DNA of 64,000 nt. Origin: Alitta virens (lineage: Eukaryota; Annelida; Polychaeta; Phyllodocida; Nereididae). This document shows, piece after piece, positions 35,501-46,399 of this stretch. The notes beneath the pieces were generated by a model. The model searched no databases and had not been told where the DNA came from. It was given only the letters and a program-made list of their open reading frames with translations. Positions within the stretch are counted from its first letter, which is position 1, and each line of letters starts with the position of its first letter. The translations under genes were made by a program, and so were the position numbers. The stretch spans positions 4,059,001 through 4,123,000 of the forward strand of contig OW028577.1 of the NCBI GenBank assembly GCA_932294295.1. The letters run 5' to 3'.

Positions 35501-38500
35501 CAAAGGACATATCTAAATTATAGTACTTTCACTTTCCAAACATTTTGATAACTCCATGATTTTTTCATAAAAATTGTGTTATTTCCTATATTCCCTGAAC
35601 AACAATAGATAAAATAGATATCTGATTTAATTATCAAATTTGCTCAAAAGAATTCACACAGCTGTCAGGAATGCCATCTGTGTTTGCCCTGCGTGATTCT
35701 TATTGATTTGGAATTTGTTTAACATTATCAATGGTGAATGACTTGGCTGGAACGACAAGTAATTGTCAAGAATAACATACAACATATGGTATAATGTCTA
35801 GTTGTTCAACTGCATCTGCTACAGAGGTTTCTTGAACAATGGTGATGATGCTTGTGTACCATGTTGGCATTCGCTGAGGGTTTGCTGCCATGCAGCCTAT
35901 GTTTTGATGATTTAATATTTGAGGCCTATATGTCCATAAAGTTAACTTTCCCATGTTTAGGGATAAGGTGTCCTAAGCAGAGTGCATGGGTCTTGTACCG
36001 AATCAGTTTTTATGAGTTCAAGACAAGTACTATGCGCCTATGATGTTAATTTTTCCTGTGGGATGCTTAAAAGTAGTCTAGCTATCCATTTGATGTGTTT
36101 ATATGCAAAACCATCAATTGTTTGAATGTTTCAGGAAGGGACGGGGCAAGGCATGGGCAAATTCCACATCCTGTTTCTATTTTTTGCGTCCGTAATGTTT
36201 GCCATAAGTGTATTGTCTTTATTCGGCTACCATTTATACCTAGTGGCTCGAAACCAATCCACCTTAGGTAGGTCAATCAGAGAAATAGGTTGGAATGTCA
36301 TCCTGGACACAAGCCAGGGTTAGGTTATCGTGACTGTGTGGGAATTGCAGTGAATGTGTCGTTCAGGTGTTGTCCGTGATATGTGTATCTATGTTGTCTG
36401 AATTTATTTTTTAAATTATATACTTTAGTTTTGTGTGATGTTCTCTGGGTGGTCTAGTGGTAAGATGCTCGCCTGCTCCTCTGAAGGTCCCGGGTTCAGG
36501 CCCGGGCACCCTTCATGAGCAACATCCCAGCTGGATGTCGTTCGGATGAGACTTAAATTGGCGGTCCTTTGTACTCGGTGTCTATGCTGAGGCAAGTAAA
36601 AGACCCCACCCATGAGGTTAATGTGTAACATGGGTGGACTCCTCTCTCTGACCTCATCAATCAACTCTCGAAAGTAGAGGGCTGCAATTTTCATATCTAT
36701 CTATCTCTGGTGTGATGAAGAGACTGTCTGAAATTGTGAAATGTATATTAACTGCAGCAACTGGCTGCTGCAAGTGCTTCATACATTTGTTGATAGGCCG
36801 ATGAGATGGTGTTATTTTGTAATCCATGGATATCATTGGACAATCCAAGTCTACATTGAAGTTGTGTGCACATCGACTGTTGAAATGACAATTTCACAAA
36901 GCAATAGTTCTGTTGTTGTTGGGTACACATGTCTATTAGGACCACGCCCACATTTTGGCAAAGCTGGTCTCACTAATGAGATGACTTTGTGCATTGCCGT
37001 GTGTATAGACTGATGCAATTTGTTTGGCCTGTCAAAAGTTGGTTGTCTCAAGAGGAACCTAGTCTATTTAGTTTTTGTAAAGGAAAAAGTTAAATGATAA
37101 CAATGTATCGTTTTGAAGACTGAGCTTTAGTGTGAAAACATCCTATGAATTTTGATTAATGACATAAAAATGTGTAAAGCAATGCAACATGTAGTGTATT
37201 ATTAGTAGTAAATACTTCAAACTTATATTTTACTGTTGCCATTAGTCTTTTCATATATTTAGTTTTTTCGACATGTGCGTTGTGCATAAATGTCATGAAA
37301 AGTTGTATACATTCCCAAGAAATGTATAGGTGCATGAGTTAGCCTGGCTTAGCCCGGCCTTATTTTTAATTGCCTTATGTACAGTGTATAGTACAAGTGT
37401 ACCGTTGGATTGAACTAGAGTATACGGATGTCTTTGAGTGGCTGCTTGTACTCTTTAGTGCTTGTACTCAAAGACCTTTCTCGTTTATGTTGTAGGGCAT
37501 TGACAACCAAGGGCTAGGCAACCTCCACATCCTCTTTATGTTCTTTGCCAGCACCATGTTTGCCATCAGTATTACCTTTTTGTTTGGTTACCACACATTT
37601 CTAGTCTGCAAAAACAGATCAACATTAGGTACGTCCAACGTCAATTTGAGTATATCAATTTTATATCCACTTTGATGAATTTATCCTTTTCTCTAAATTT
37701 CTTTCACTTTGGTTGTTATTTTAGGACACTAATAAATAGTCATTTAATACCAAAAATTAACGGCTGTATAAATCTTTTAACTTCTTCACCGCATGGGCTT
37801 GCATACAATTTTTGCCACCATACCACGGTTTTGAATTTCTCTCTTCAGATTAGTCGATGTCTGGAAGTTTTTCATTTTGCATATAACGTTTTCAGTGCAT
37901 GATTAGCAGTCCTTCTGTTTAAGCATTTAACATTTTTATTTGCTGAATAGTCTCGCTAACTAAGTAGTGGAATTTGTTTTTATTGCTATGCTGCACTTGC
38001 TTAGTTGTTTTGATGTAATTTTTAATCTGGGGAGAACAAGTAAAAACTAATTAACAGGCTAATGACAGGATGACATTCTTTCTTATTTTTTTCTCCTTCA
38101 TATTTCTTCATTTTGCCATTTAGATTATAATGCTATATTTTAAGAGTAACGTTGATAATTAGTAATTCTTATTTTCAGAATCTTTTCGCGCGCCAATATT
38201 CCGCAGTGGCCCTGACAAAGATGGCTTCAGTTTAGGTCGGCTGGGGAATTTTATAGAAATATTTGGTGATGACAAAAAATATTGGTTTCTACCCATATTT
38301 TCCAGGTAAGACTTAGTGTTGCTTGACCTTGAATAGCAAAGAGCCGATTAATGAAATGCAATACACCAAGTTTCTTGTCAAGGAGTTTATTGGGTCAATA
38401 GAGAAGCGTGTAATTGTATGCTAAGTGGCATCTTCTGCGTTATTTGTTTATATCTGAGGAACTGGGCAACCCAAATATGTGAGGTTTTCGCGAAGTATTT

Positions 38501-41500
38501 TAAGATCAAAATTTGATGTTTTAAAACTTGTTACAATCGCCGATGTGGAATTCCGTTATTGTTGTATATGCATAAAAGCAGATGATCAGAAGTAGCTTTA
38601 ATGACTTGGTGTATTGTCTTTGCAGTATCCTATGTTGTAGTTAGTGTCTGAAAGAATGTTCGCTTTAATTTGACATCAGAAGATATACCATACCTGCTTT
38701 TGTTGTTTTTTTTTTGTTTGTTTTTTTTTGCCATTTATCACCAGTGTGCTGCTGCAGTTCTACTTTAGAGAACTTTCCATCTCTCTTTCGTCCTCTCCTC
38801 TTGACTTTCTGAATGTTGTAAGTGGCATAGAAATGACGATTGTTTGAATTTCAGTTGCGGTGATGGGGTAGTGTACCCCACTCGGGTGGCCCAAAGTCCC
38901 GTGTCCTCGTACCACACAATGGAGAATACACAGAACAGTAGCGCCACCACGGCACAGCCCAGGTACTCCTCTCCCTCCATATTTAATGGCAGATTCTGTG
39001 TAGACGTTCTCGCTCTCTTATGGAGCATGACTTCTAGCCTGTTGTTTTACTAGGTAGCGCTGTCAGATGTCTTTCGGCTCATCAAGCTTGTTTATCCTAA
39101 TTTCAGCACATTTTTCATCACATTTTTATGTGTAAATTTCATTTTAGCTACAACCCAGTAAAAAATTTAAAAGATAGCCAAGTTAAACATCTACATAATG
39201 TATACTTTAAAATATTTTGTACCCTTGTGTGTGTAAAAATATAAAACTTGTTTTGAAAATTTCTTGAAACTAACATCTTACAGAGACCTTACATTTAAGG
39301 GTTAGAATTTTAAAAAGCTTTGCCTACATAATATTTCTTATTATGAGAAAAAGCATGACATGATATTTTTAACATGCACAATTCAGTCGTGGTCACTTTC
39401 ACTACTTATAATATAGAAGCATAGGAAAAGCTGGGTACTCACAGATCCTGACAACTTGGTATATAACCTTGGTATTTTGGACTAAAATCATAGTCATTGG
39501 CCATCAATTCAATTCACTCACCTTCATCAAACAATATATTAGTGATTCCAACTTAAAATTAGAAAGCTTCATCATTTGTTCATAACACAGGTAATGCTCG
39601 TTTTCTGAGGCAAAGTCATACATTTTCAGATTTGTCCTTCGAGGCACAACATCTTGGTTGGGTTATTAATAGGCTGATTGTGTCTCACTTGTGACCTCAT
39701 AAACAAGCATGTTCTCTACCTGTGTGACGTCATTCCTGTCAGCCAATCAGAAATCAAAGCTTTGACCTAGTTTATTATATTGCCAGGATGTGGATTATCT
39801 ATGTTGCGCCTCAAGTGACAAATTTTTCAGTGCCTTTGATATCCATGGGCCATGGCTGTAGGAATTGTACATGGATGAAACCTTGAGAATTAAGTCAACT
39901 TTGAACCCTAAAATCATCTAGTTTTACATAACAGCAGTTAAATTGCTAGTCCGTTAGTTTGAGTTGAATGTAAAAAATGTTCAACAAAGTGAATTTTTTT
40001 CCTATGCTTTATATCTATCTACTGAGGGCTGTTCAATTTTAAAAAAAGGGGGGGGGCTGAAAATATTTAGACCACTCCCCCCCCCCCCTTATCAACCCGA
40101 TATCTGGTTTTTGACAGACCCCCCCCCCCCCCAACCCCCATTTTTTCCTACATTAAGTTATTAAGAAAATACTGGTCAACCACCCCACCCCCCCCCCCTC
40201 CCGATATCTGAAACATTTTCAGGTCACCCCCCCCCCCCCATCTTTTTTAAATGGAACAGCCCTGAATATAGGAAACACTATTGAGTTGTGCATGATTTTT
40301 AATCATATTGGTAAAAAGGTTTTGATATGTTGTGAGTTTTGGATTTAATATGACTTGCATGTTTCTTAGAAGTGTGATATTAACCTTCTACTGAAAAAAT
40401 ACCAGGCACTAGGTGGCCTAATGATGGTTGTATATAGCAGCCTAAATAAGGTCAATGCAATACAAAATAGCATGATATAATGCATTAGTGATAGATTTAA
40501 TGTAAGCTCTCAATAACTGGCATGCTAAATTGGTGAAATGGGAATTTTTGTATTCTGTCAATCAAATCCATTAATCTACAGTCTATAGATAAGTTTTGAC
40601 AGCGTTCAAGGGTAGAGGCTGTTAATTTCTTATTTTTTTATTAAACCTTGCTGTCTCACTATATTTTAAATGTCACGTTTTGCGGTATATGTAGTATGTG
40701 ATCGTGCATTTAATCACTGCTCTTTTCGTCCACTAACTTGCACACAATTTTTCCATTCACATCTTTTAAAATTCAATTCTGTACATTTACAGGCTATTTC
40801 ATTTTTGTAGAGGCCTTATTATCATTTATTTCATATAAACACATGCAAATGTAAAAGTATAAAACAGTGAAAACAAAAAAGCTAAAAAATATGTTCACAT
40901 CACAGATTTAAAAACATCATGGCACTGTACGTAAATATTTAATAATCGCCTCGCATTCTCTCTTGTCTAAAGACCCATTGTGGCTATCTCTCATACTGAC
41001 CAGATCTCTAATAAAGCAACCTGCATCAACATCCTCTTCACGACACTTGTCTAACCATATTAATATAACATTATTTACACCATACTTTCGTGTGATATAT
41101 CGATAGTTATTGCCTAATTGAGAATGGATTATGGATTTAGTTTTAGGAATTGTATTTTCCAACTCTATGTGCAATCTTTTCTTCCTTAAAATTAGCCCAA
41201 CAAAATGACACAGAAATTTTAACTTGATGCCTGTTTTAAGTAAAGCTAGTGTACACATTGCCATATTTCTTTCTTCTTCTATTTTGCCCACGGTGAAAAG
41301 TTAAGTGAGATAACAAGAATAGTGGAATAATATCCCTTTTTCTCTGATGTACGTTCATTTATAATTTGTGTGACACTGACAGTACCTGGGCTGATGTCTT
41401 GTCGATTAATTTAGTCCTCGTTTTGAACACAACACATTTATGTCTGTGTGAAAAATGTGCTCTAAGAGTTAATATGCCTCTTGTTTTCTTTCCTATTCTA

Positions 41501-43858
41501 ACATGCCACATGTTAATTGTGTTTTTCTTTCCCCCAGGTGAATTGTGTATTTTTTAACAAGCTAGATTTTTTTCTACATATGCTTAATAAGTCTGTGATT
41601 GATAAGCTGCTACTAACAGTAATCCAAGCGCTTGCAATTGTTGATGTAAGAATGGACAAGTACGAGCCCTTGTTTCTCAAATTTACTTCATTTGTTTTTC
41701 ATTTTATGGAATATGTGTCCTATTGTATATAATGTCTGTGAATTTGACCTTGAAATGTTCTTTCAATTGAAGTACTTGTTCGATTTTAATTTGTAGCCGT
41801 GGAAATTGCATTCCGCAGCTTTGTGTATTGGTGGAGAACAACATTTTTGCCAACAACGCTGAGTAATATTGTTAGGTTATTGACACTTCAAGAAATATGT
41901 TGAAAATAGTAAGCTTCAAGTAAGTTTCTAGGGGAATTCGTTTCTTTTGCAGCTTTGGGGATGGAGTGAATTATCCCATCAGAACAGTGGACGAAGATTA
42001 TGACAGTCTGTTGGGTCAACGTCAGCGGTGGATGGAGGAGGGCGATGATACAGGTGAGAATTAAAGATAATCAACAAGTAGTGGACATGGTTAAAATGAC
42101 CAGTAGAATATCTCAGATAACAATTATTCAAAGTTTGAGGGACCGCTCAGTACTAGGATTGATCTAAGACTTAAAAGGAATAATAGTTTTGAATGTAGAT
42201 ACATGACAGTCAATGGATTTACCTTCAAGAGATTTCTCACAATTTGAGGCTGCATTTTTTTGCAATGCCGTTGAGGAAGATGTCGAGATTCACCCAAATA
42301 TGGCCACAATTTGGGAGAAATTTCATGAATGTAATTTGTTTGTCAGTAATTTTGTGATAGAAAGAAATAATAGGCCATTGACTGCACATCTTAGCAGCTG
42401 GCCCATAAAGAAAAATTTACATGAGCTTTCAAATGTTTCAGTTCGTTAAAAAAAAGAGGACATATAGGTATGATTCCAGGCAGTTAATTATTTTCTTGTT
42501 AACAAATAAGATTAGGATTGAACGAATGTTTTAAAAGTGCACTGGTTAATAATGCTGGTTTGGGAGCTCTTTCTTTCGTATTTTCTTACTATATACTTAC
42601 TAATTGCCTGTCATTCCTTGCTACCTTGTCTCCCAGGTACCTATGATATGGACCACATGGGTCACCCTACTCTTTCCACTGCGAGCCACGAAGATGATTA
42701 GGTCCTCCTCTTCATTCTTAGGTTTTCCTTGATGGCTTTATTTTGAATGTTGTTGTGTTATTTCCGTTAACTGCATGCCTGGATTTGTTAAATTGGAGGA
42801 ATAAATATAGTAGTTTCCTTGATTCTGTACCGTTTTGATTATTAGCGTTCGTAAAAACTTGATACTAGACCAGACTTCTGGACATTCATTTCATTACCTT
42901 CGAACAGATTTTGTCTTATGTAATTGATTTTGTTGGCACTTGTTAGAACATTTATGTTATGAGTTATATTTTGTTGAATGCTGCATGCCATATCAGTTCA
43001 TGTAAAATACTTCATTGCGTGCAACAAGTGCAGGCTCCCTCTATGACATGTTCTTGCCACTCGCAGGGATTGATTAATGAGGCGAGAGAGGAGTAATTAG
43101 AATCACCACTTAGTGTAGCTATTAGAATAGGACTTTCTGATGTGTGTAACTGGGTAAATATGCATACTAATTGTTGAACAAGCTGTGTATACATTTGCTT
43201 TGATTTGCATGCTTGCTCATTGTATGATTCTTTCATGAGCAATGTAGTAATTAACGCTAAGTTCAAAGCACTAATTATAAAAATAATGAACATTGTACAT
43301 TGTACATTTGCATTATAAGTTTGTATTTGGTTTAAGTTTGGTTCCTTGTTTCCCTTTTCTTGATAGCCCTCTGTTTATTCATTTAATAATAGAACTACAC
43401 GTAGTCAAAATAAAAATATAAGCAGTTTTCTTGTCTTGGTAAAGCATTTCTTAGAAAATGGGGAGTCCAATCCAATTTTCAAATTAAGGTGTATACATAT
43501 ATAATAATAATTATAATCATAATTTATATGCAAAAAATCTAAAATAATTTACCTCACCATGTCTGTACACCTTTATGTGTGTGTAATAAAGATATATATA
43601 TATAAGTAACTAAAGAACATTACTGTAGTGATTGTCTAAATATAGGTGTTATATATATATATATGTAGATATTTATTACATACACTTCTCAAGAAGGTAT
43701 AAATGTGTGAATGTATAAATGTGTACATGCATGTCTACAGACCTTGTTGAAATGAACGGTTTGCGTGCTTCGATGTTTTTTCAATACTTTAAATTTAATA
43801 CTGTAATGTGTTCGTTATTCCAGGCATTGACAACCATGTCTCTACAGAGAAGATGTGA
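29582..43858 (+). CDS. ZDHHC15/20: DHHC-type protein S-acyltransferase, ZDHHC2/15/20 class
   Basis: Transfers palmitate to cysteines of membrane-associated proteins. Exons: 29582-29696, 29990-30016, 30303-30397 or 30548-30642, 31626-31746, 32613-32682, 33077-33109, 34258-34378, 36135-36267 or 37496-37628, 38179-38305, then 38855-39053 (ends in TAG), or 41953-42053 followed by 42637-42701 or 43824-43858. These give 346, 335 or 325 residues, all in frame. The N-terminus has V-V-W-S-Y-Y-A-Y in TM1. The zinc-binding cysteine-rich domain reads R-Y-C-E-K-C and [11 protein letters not shown], and the catalytic D-H-H-C-P-W spans 33077-33109 and the next exon. TM3 and TM4 follow, then the T-x-E-like S-T-L-E and P-I-F-S-S near the C-terminus. 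Similarity is split between ZDHHC15 and ZDHHC20, as expected for a pre-duplication orthologue. One residue after the active site is unusual (N-N-C-I-C-F instead of N-N-C-V/I-G-F). Confidence 0.9.
30303..30397 (+). other. ZDHHC15/20: ZDHHC alternative exon 3a (TM2)
   Basis: 95 bases, phase 1 in and phase 0 out, acceptor TTTCAG and donor GTAAGT. Encodes [20 protein letters not shown] and ends F-V-P-L-E. Homologous residue by residue to 3b, 150 bases downstream. Confidence 0.85.
30548..30642 (+). other. ZDHHC15/20: ZDHHC alternative exon 3b (TM2)
   Basis: Also 95 bases with the same phases; acceptor TTACAG and donor GTGAGT. Encodes [25 protein letters not shown] TM2 followed by I-F-T-P-P-A, the version nearer to vertebrate ZDHHC20. 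Including both 3a and 3b would shift the frame, so they must be mutually exclusive. Confidence 0.85.
30661..30922. mobile_element. MITE with 17-base terminal inverted repeats
   Basis: Starts ATTTAGGGGTCTACATGG and ends CCATGTAGACCCCTAAAT. Inside are repeated 'gacatt' and 'gtgac' motifs, no ORF. It begins only 18 bases after the donor of ZDHHC exon 3b. Confidence 0.75.
33077..33109 (+). other. ZDHHC15/20: DHHC active-site micro-exon
   Basis: A 33-base exon (TTTTCAG acceptor, GTAAGT donor) encoding [10 protein letters not shown] and the first two bases of the following Trp. It carries the catalytic cysteine and is present in every predicted isoform. Confidence 0.9.
34990..35113. mobile_element. 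Short hairpin element
   Basis: Arms 34990-35040 (ATACATGGCCACCTGCATTT and on) and 35058-35113 (ending GGCCATGTATAAT) are imperfect reverse complements sharing GGATAAACGCA and AAAACC/GGTTTTT blocks, with a loop of about 15 bases. Intronic in ZDHHC. Confidence 0.65.
35240..35904. repeat. Long interspersed repeat family 3, copy 1
   Basis: Shares with 56731-57322, in the same order and orientation: CCTCAGTGAACGAA, GGCAGG(C)GGGTG(T/C)GACACTT, AACAATAGATAAAATAGATA, CACACAGCTGTCAG, ACAGAGGTTTCTTGA, and GGCATTCGCTGAGGGT to CAGCCTATGTTT. About 600 bases, no long ORF; identity unknown. Confidence 0.75.
36135..36267 (+). other. ZDHHC15/20: ZDHHC alternative exon 8a (TM4)
   Basis: 133 bases, phase 0 in and phase 1 out. 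Encodes [14 protein letters not shown], then V-L-S-L-F-G-Y-H and N-Q-S-T-L; closest to vertebrate ZDHHC20. Donor GTAGGT. Confidence 0.85.
36441..36712 (+). repeat. tRNA-derived SINE, near full length
   Basis: The head is tRNA-like: an A-box at 36451-36462 (TGGTCTAGTGGT), a CTCCT anticodon region and a B-box GGTTCAGGCCC at 36493-36503. It is followed by an unrelated body and a short ATCTATCTATCTC tail. The 3' body matches the SINE copies at 57500-57782 and 3050-3187. It lies between ZDHHC exons 8a and 8b. The T-arm pairs but there is no acceptor stem, so it is not a working tRNA. Confidence 0.75.
37496..37628 (+). other. ZDHHC15/20: ZDHHC alternative exon 8b (TM4)
   Basis: 133 bases with phases identical to 8a. 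Encodes [13 protein letters not shown], then I-T-F-L-F-G-Y-H and N-R-S-T-L. Adding both 8a and 8b would insert 133 bases (not a multiple of 3), so they must be alternatives. Acceptor TTGTAG, donor GTACGT. Confidence 0.85.
38855..39053 (+). other. ZDHHC15/20: ZDHHC alternative exon 10a (likely terminal)
   Basis: Follows acceptor TTTCAG and continues P-I-F-S-S with [11 protein letters not shown], homologous to 10b. Read through, it ends at TAG 39051-39053 after a hydrophobic end, V-L-A-L-L-W. A GTACTC donor after C-A-C-A-G-C-C-C-A-G (about 38964) exists but has the wrong phase for either downstream last exon, so a terminal exon is the simpler reading. No AATAAA is seen close by. Confidence 0.6.
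40024..40264. mobile_element. MITE family 4, copy 1 (poly-C rich)
   Basis: Inverted ends GAGGGCTGTTC... and ...GAACAGCCCTGA. Inside, repeated poly-C/G runs flank TATCTGGTTTTTGACAGACC and AAGAAAATACTGGTCAACCA, both also present in copy 2 at 55444-55717. Confidence 0.8.
40917..41264 (-). CDS. Unrecognised single-exon ORF nested antisense in a ZDHHC intron
   Basis: An open frame of 115 codons from the ATG at 41264-41262 (123 codons if the upstream GTG at 41291 is counted) to TGA at 40917-40919. It has mixed composition with Cys, Trp and charged residues ([14 protein letters not shown] and [12 protein letters not shown]), unlike the low-complexity shadows elsewhere. On the same strand there is a TATAAAT about 70 bases before the GTG and an AATAAA (40825-40830) 90 bases after the stop. 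I do not recognise any family. It could be a small intronless gene, a decayed transposon fragment or chance. Confidence 0.3.
   Translation of the reverse strand: MAMCTLALLKTGIKLKFLCHFVGLILRKKRLHIELENTIPKTKSIIHSQLGNNYRYITRKYGVNNVILIWLDKCREEDVDAGCFIRDLVSMRDSHNGSLDKRECEAIIKYLRTVP
41953..42053 (+). other. ZDHHC15/20: ZDHHC alternative exon 10b
   Basis: 101 bases, phase 2 in and phase 1 out. Encodes [10 protein letters not shown] and [14 protein letters not shown], like the L-L-x-x-x-x-x-W acidic tail of ZDHHC15/20. It can join either of two last exons. Confidence 0.85.
42637..42701 (+). other. ZDHHC15/20: ZDHHC last exon 11a
   Basis: Acceptor TCCCAG, phase 1. Encodes [10 protein letters not shown] and ends A-S-H-E-D-D, then TAG at 42699-42701. 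An AATAAA lies about 100 bases on (near 42801). Confidence 0.75.
43824..43858 (+). other. ZDHHC15/20: ZDHHC last exon 11b
   Basis: Acceptor TTCCAG, phase 1. Encodes only [11 protein letters not shown], then TGA at 43856-43858. The coding part is short, so support is weaker than for 11a. A long 3' UTR with AATAAA at 44225 or 46373 would follow. Confidence 0.5.
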
Positions 43859-45330
43859 TATTGTGACTAAACACTGCAGCAACTTGAGCCAAGCTAAAGT
43901 GGACTCTTCTTTCACCTTAGGATAACCGTACTAAAATCCTTCTCACCATTTCATACCCTTCTCAATTTTCTCAACTTCATAGAAAGATGGGGATCGCTTT
44001 TTCTAACACTGACACATCTTATCCATGATCTTCAACACTGGACTTTGCATTTGTTTATATATCCGTATTGGACCGTCTCACCTTTCTCGATGCATCTTAG
44101 CGACAGCGTGCACGATTTGAATGATTAGTTTGCTTTTGTAGTGCATTGAGTATGCCTGCAATAATTTTTCCAATTTTTGTTTGCGAATGCTTGCTGCTGA
44201 AATTGTGGTTTCGTTTAATGATGTAATAAACGCTGACTGAAGGGCATTTGTACGTTAATACGGATATCAATTACTTACCGAACACTCACAGCTATTGAAA
44301 ATTTCCTCAAACATTTTACGAGCATGTGCTTACCTAGAGATGATTGTCTTTATACGAAGGAGTATTTCTGTAAAATAATTGAACTGGTTCTGTAAATTTT
44401 TTTTATATAATTAACATTTTTATTTGTAAAAAAAAAAGAAGATGTACAGTAGTCTGATTATATTATAATGAATGCCATCAGGGGAAGTATGTGCATTGAT
44501 TTAAGAGTGTTAGTGACTTAATATATGTGAATCTGATGACTATGATAGTGATAACAACACAACTACTGCAGATAATACCATGCACAATGCTCTCCCTCAT
44601 TTAGCAGGGAATGTGCTCAAGAGAAGGTACAAGACAATTTGATGTCATAATCATTGTTCATTAATCTTATAATGACCTTACAATGACCTTACCAAATCTA
44701 TGACATCGGATATTGTGACACTATCTTGCTTGGTGTCGGCAACCTTTGGTGCGCGCTCAAATTCCCTTTTGCAACATTTCATTAACGAGGCATTAATTAG
44801 GGGTTTTAGGTATACTCGAATATCAAGTCCCATTATGTAAATATTCACAAGTAATTGTGATTGAATGTGAACATATGATTGAAGTAATGATTTTTATAAC
44901 TTTTCACGGATGTACATACTCATAATGGATGTATTTAATTATTCTATACTATACTTATTGATACGATAATATAAATATTCATAGGCTGTCAGTACATCAT
45001 ATATCATACAATAAGTCCTGTTTTTTTTGGTATACTTTCATAGCTGAAACACTGTCAGATCTTTCTCTCTTTGTTGTGACTGTGAGATAAGATGTTGTGG
45101 GGATAAATAATTATATACAGGCCTATATGTTGTTTTATTTTTTTGGATAGTCTTATTTTACTTCCAAACTCAATATAATTTAACTAAATTTGAAGTAAAA
45201 GAGCAACAATTTTTTTTTATATTGAGTCCAACCATCATATTGCGTGTTACCGACAATAGAATAGAGCTGTGATGTACAGAATAACTGATCTACACCGTAT
45301 TGTCTCACTAAATCATGATTTGAAAGTCGT

Positions 45331-45490
45331 ATTGTAACACAGGCATCACACGCCCTCTGGTGTAGCACAACTGCCCGCCCCCTTTACACCGCTGACTGTT
45401 AATACTTACCAAATATATAACCGTCAGTGGTCAGAGGGGGAATTGGGGGTTGTCCTACACCAGAGGGCGTTTGTGATGCCTGCGTATTGT
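45331..45490. mobile_element. Foldback MITE
   Basis: The arm at 45331-45370 (ATTGTAACACAGGCATCACA, then CGCCCTCTGGTGTAG) is mirrored at 45451-45490 (CTACACCAGAGGGCGT and GATGCCTGCGTATTGTAAT). Inner arms GGGGGCG and GACTGTTA / TAACCGTCAGTGGTC also pair. In the likely 3' UTR of ZDHHC. Confidence 0.75.
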
Positions 45491-46372
45491 AATAACCTGG
45501 CCTTAAAATGTACACATAAATGTTTGTGTTGTTTTGAATCTGATTGTCATGCTACTTTCTTTAAAAACTCTACAAACAAATCTAGGCTTGGTGATGTGAA
45601 TATTTTTGTAATTAGAAACTTGTATGAATGGAAGTGATTTTGTTAATAGCATTTCATTCGATTCCCATGGACATATTTATGGTATATTTGTGAACGATTT
45701 ATGGTCAGTATCAGGGACGCTATTATGATTCTATAACTTAGACTGACTAAGTGTTGTAACTGCATGTGCAACGCTTGCATCAAAGTGCATTTGAGAAATG
45801 TAACGAGTTTTTAAAAAATGAATCATTTTGCTCAGTCTTGCAGTTCAAGAAAATGATGCATCCAGGAATTAATGCTATGAAGTAAATCGATTGAAAGATT
45901 TAATCTAGGTAATCTGACATTTTAATGTACCCAGCTTGTATTAATATTTGTGCCATAGTTTTTAAAATGTTCAACTGATGGCTATGTAAATGGATTGATT
46001 AGGTATGCAATATCTGGTCTGTAAAATAATGTTGAATAACTTATACATATGTGACTTGAGCCAGTAATAACGAGCCGTCTCAGGACTGTGTGACCACAAC
46101 TGGCCTTTTTTGTGTAAAATAATACCATGCAAACTGAAATATAATTGGAAGCCACATAGACACTACTTATGTTTAATATTTCTAGGCTGCTGTATGACCT
46201 GGTAATCATACTAATTAAAGCTGTTGATGTGAAATATATTGCATTCTGTAAATTTCTGTTGCTTAATTTGAATCTCTGCGTGTGTCCTGCTTGTGTGACG
46301 ATGAATGTCAAAATGTGCGAGTGCTCTATACATGGACTGAGGAAATAGCATGTAAATTTTGTTGAGCCCAAA

Positions 46373-46378
46373 AATAAA
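46373..46378 (+). terminator. Distal poly(A) signal for ZDHHC
   Basis: AATAAA on the plus strand, about 2.5 kb after last exon 11b. An earlier AATAAA lies at 44225-44230. Either could end the transcript. Confidence 0.4.
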
Positions 46379-46399
46379 CAATTTTTGAGAAATATTTGT

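Noticed and set aside
36441..36515. Functional tRNA gene
   Set aside because: A- and B-boxes are present but no acceptor stem closes and the sequence continues into a SINE body found elsewhere.
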